A DNA stretch of 64,000 bases from CAZPHU01 sp964419255 (GTDB taxonomy: Bacteria; Fibrobacterota; Chitinivibrionia; Chitinivibrionales; CAYFVL01). The translations under genes and the position numbers were made by a program. Shown here in pieces: positions 63,483 to 64,000 of the stretch. The notes beneath the pieces are model-generated. The model saw nothing but the letters and a program-made list of their open reading frames with translations, was not told the DNA's origin and did not search any database. The first letter of the stretch is position 1. Each line of letters begins with the position of its first letter. Location of the stretch: assembly GCA_964419255.1 (NCBI GenBank), contig CAYQOU010000009.1, positions 1 to 64,000 on the forward strand, read 5' to 3'.

Positions 63483-63502
63483 AAAAAACGGGCTTTCGCC
63501 CG
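63483..63502 (-). terminator. Terminator-like hairpin upstream of rimP
   Basis: On the minus strand CGGGC-GAAA-GCCCG is followed by TTTTTT, about 32 bp before the rimP start. It may end transcription from the upstream CCA-enzyme gene or act as an attenuator. Confidence 0.6.
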
Positions 63503-63798
63503 CAAAACTCCAACCCAGAACAACCTTATAATATAGTTTCTCTAAGCTGTCTACACAAGATACGTCTATAAATAAGGAATAATTGACGTGAAAAGGATAA
63601 AAAGGATAGCAAGGATGGTGAGCAGGCCTCAGACCGGGCGGGCTAATGATCGCGGAAAAGAAACACGATCCGTTTCCCCCACCTTCCATCTTCTCATGCC
63701 AATAATAACGTCATCGAAACGATAGCGATATGGGATTTGGATAACGTGGTGCATTAACCGCCAGACTATGTCGGCAATGCGGTGTTTTAACCCGTGTT
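63503..63798. other. Gap between the CCA-adding enzyme gene and rimP
   Basis: About 300 bases. A minus-strand frame of 81 codons here lacks a ribosome binding site and protein-like features, so I treat it as non-coding. Confidence 0.4.
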
Positions 63799-64000
63799 TC
63801 ATACTTTACACTCACTTTTAACCCAGTCTATCGCCTGTTCTTTCGTGGTGATATGTTCTTCCAGTTGCTGCTCGTAGACCGCATCCAGAATCTCTCCGAA
63901 CCGTGGTCCGGGGGTAAAACCAAGCTCGATGAGATCCTTACCACCCAGTAATGGCTGAGGGCGGAGGGATTCCTCGGCAAACTCCTTTTGCTTCTCCTTT
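63799..64000 (-). CDS. CCA tRNA nucleotidyltransferase / poly(A) polymerase family, C-terminal part
   Basis: The gene is cut by the window edge; 66 codons and the stop (TGA, 63799-63801) are visible. The translated end includes LRPQPLLGGKDLIELGFTPG then PRFGEILDAVYEQQLEEHIT and TKEQAIDWVK, a hallmark of the C-terminal region of CCA-adding enzymes and related HD-domain nucleotidyltransferases. The N-terminal catalytic domain lies outside. Function: adding CCA to tRNA 3' ends, by analogy. Confidence 0.85.
   Translation of the reverse strand, partial: KEKQKEFAEESLRPQPLLGGKDLIELGFTPGPRFGEILDAVYEQQLEEHITTKEQAIDWVKSECKV

Noticed and set aside
63444..63689. 81-codon minus-strand ORF upstream of rimP
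   Set aside because: It runs through the terminator hairpin into rimP's start and lacks protein-like composition.
1..64000. CRISPR arrays, tRNA and rRNA genes
   Set aside because: I looked through all non-coding stretches and saw no regularly spaced repeats, cloverleaf-like sequence or rRNA signatures. Subtle cases would need a covariance-model scan.

Overview
The window looks like chromosomal DNA of a Gram-negative, diderm bacterium from the Fibrobacterota/Chitinivibrionia-like part of the FCB group. This is an inference from gene content, not a database match. Supporting signs are a secreted pectate-lyase-like beta-helix protein and a C10 cysteine peptidase that both end in type IX secretion (T9SS)-like sorting tails, OmpA and beta-helix proteins carrying thrombospondin type-3 repeats, several outer-membrane barrels, and many lipoproteins. 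No rRNA, tRNA, CRISPR array or intact mobile element was found.

Layout. 1-9 kb: envelope and secreted proteins (PHP-domain lipoprotein, small barrel, pectate-lyase-like protein, C10 peptidase, DUF975 membrane protein), with a decayed IS110-type transposase start. 9.2-12.5 kb: a minus-strand PspA / YqiJ-like / flotillin operon closed by a strong terminator. 13-19 kb: hisD, a class A penicillin-binding protein and two secreted proteins. 19.3-28.8 kb: a branched-chain amino acid operon (ilvB-ilvN-ilvC-leuA-leuB-cimA-ilvE). It is preceded by a Val/Ile-rich leader peptide with mutually exclusive antiterminator and terminator stems, which is a textbook-like attenuator, and it ends at an intrinsic terminator. 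29-35 kb: single genes (PlsC fusion, ychF, cNMP-binding protein, amidohydrolase, PilZ, NmrA-like).

35.4-42.7 kb: a plus-strand cassette of three small secreted proteins, an outer-membrane protein, a TPR lipoprotein, a PEGA-bearing Ser/Thr kinase and an FHA-GAF-sigma54 activator. A sigma54-like -24/-12 promoter and several palindromes lie just upstream of its first gene. This is my best candidate for an undescribed system: an envelope-sensing kinase-to-FHA-activator relay that may control its own operon. 42.8-52.3 kb: citrate synthase, a radical SAM/SPASM protein, an unusual GDT1-ferritin-like fusion, gpmA, a large lipoprotein and an OmpA/TSP3 porin.

52.7-64 kb (minus strand): the conserved translation/RNA-processing cluster rimP-nusA-infB-rbfA-nrnA-truB-ribF-rpsO-pnp-dut. 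The 3' end of a CCA-adding enzyme gene lies at the window edge. infB is interrupted by 100 Ns. The flanks share 13 bp, and collapsing that overlap restores one open frame, so the gap is probably an assembly artefact in repetitive sequence.
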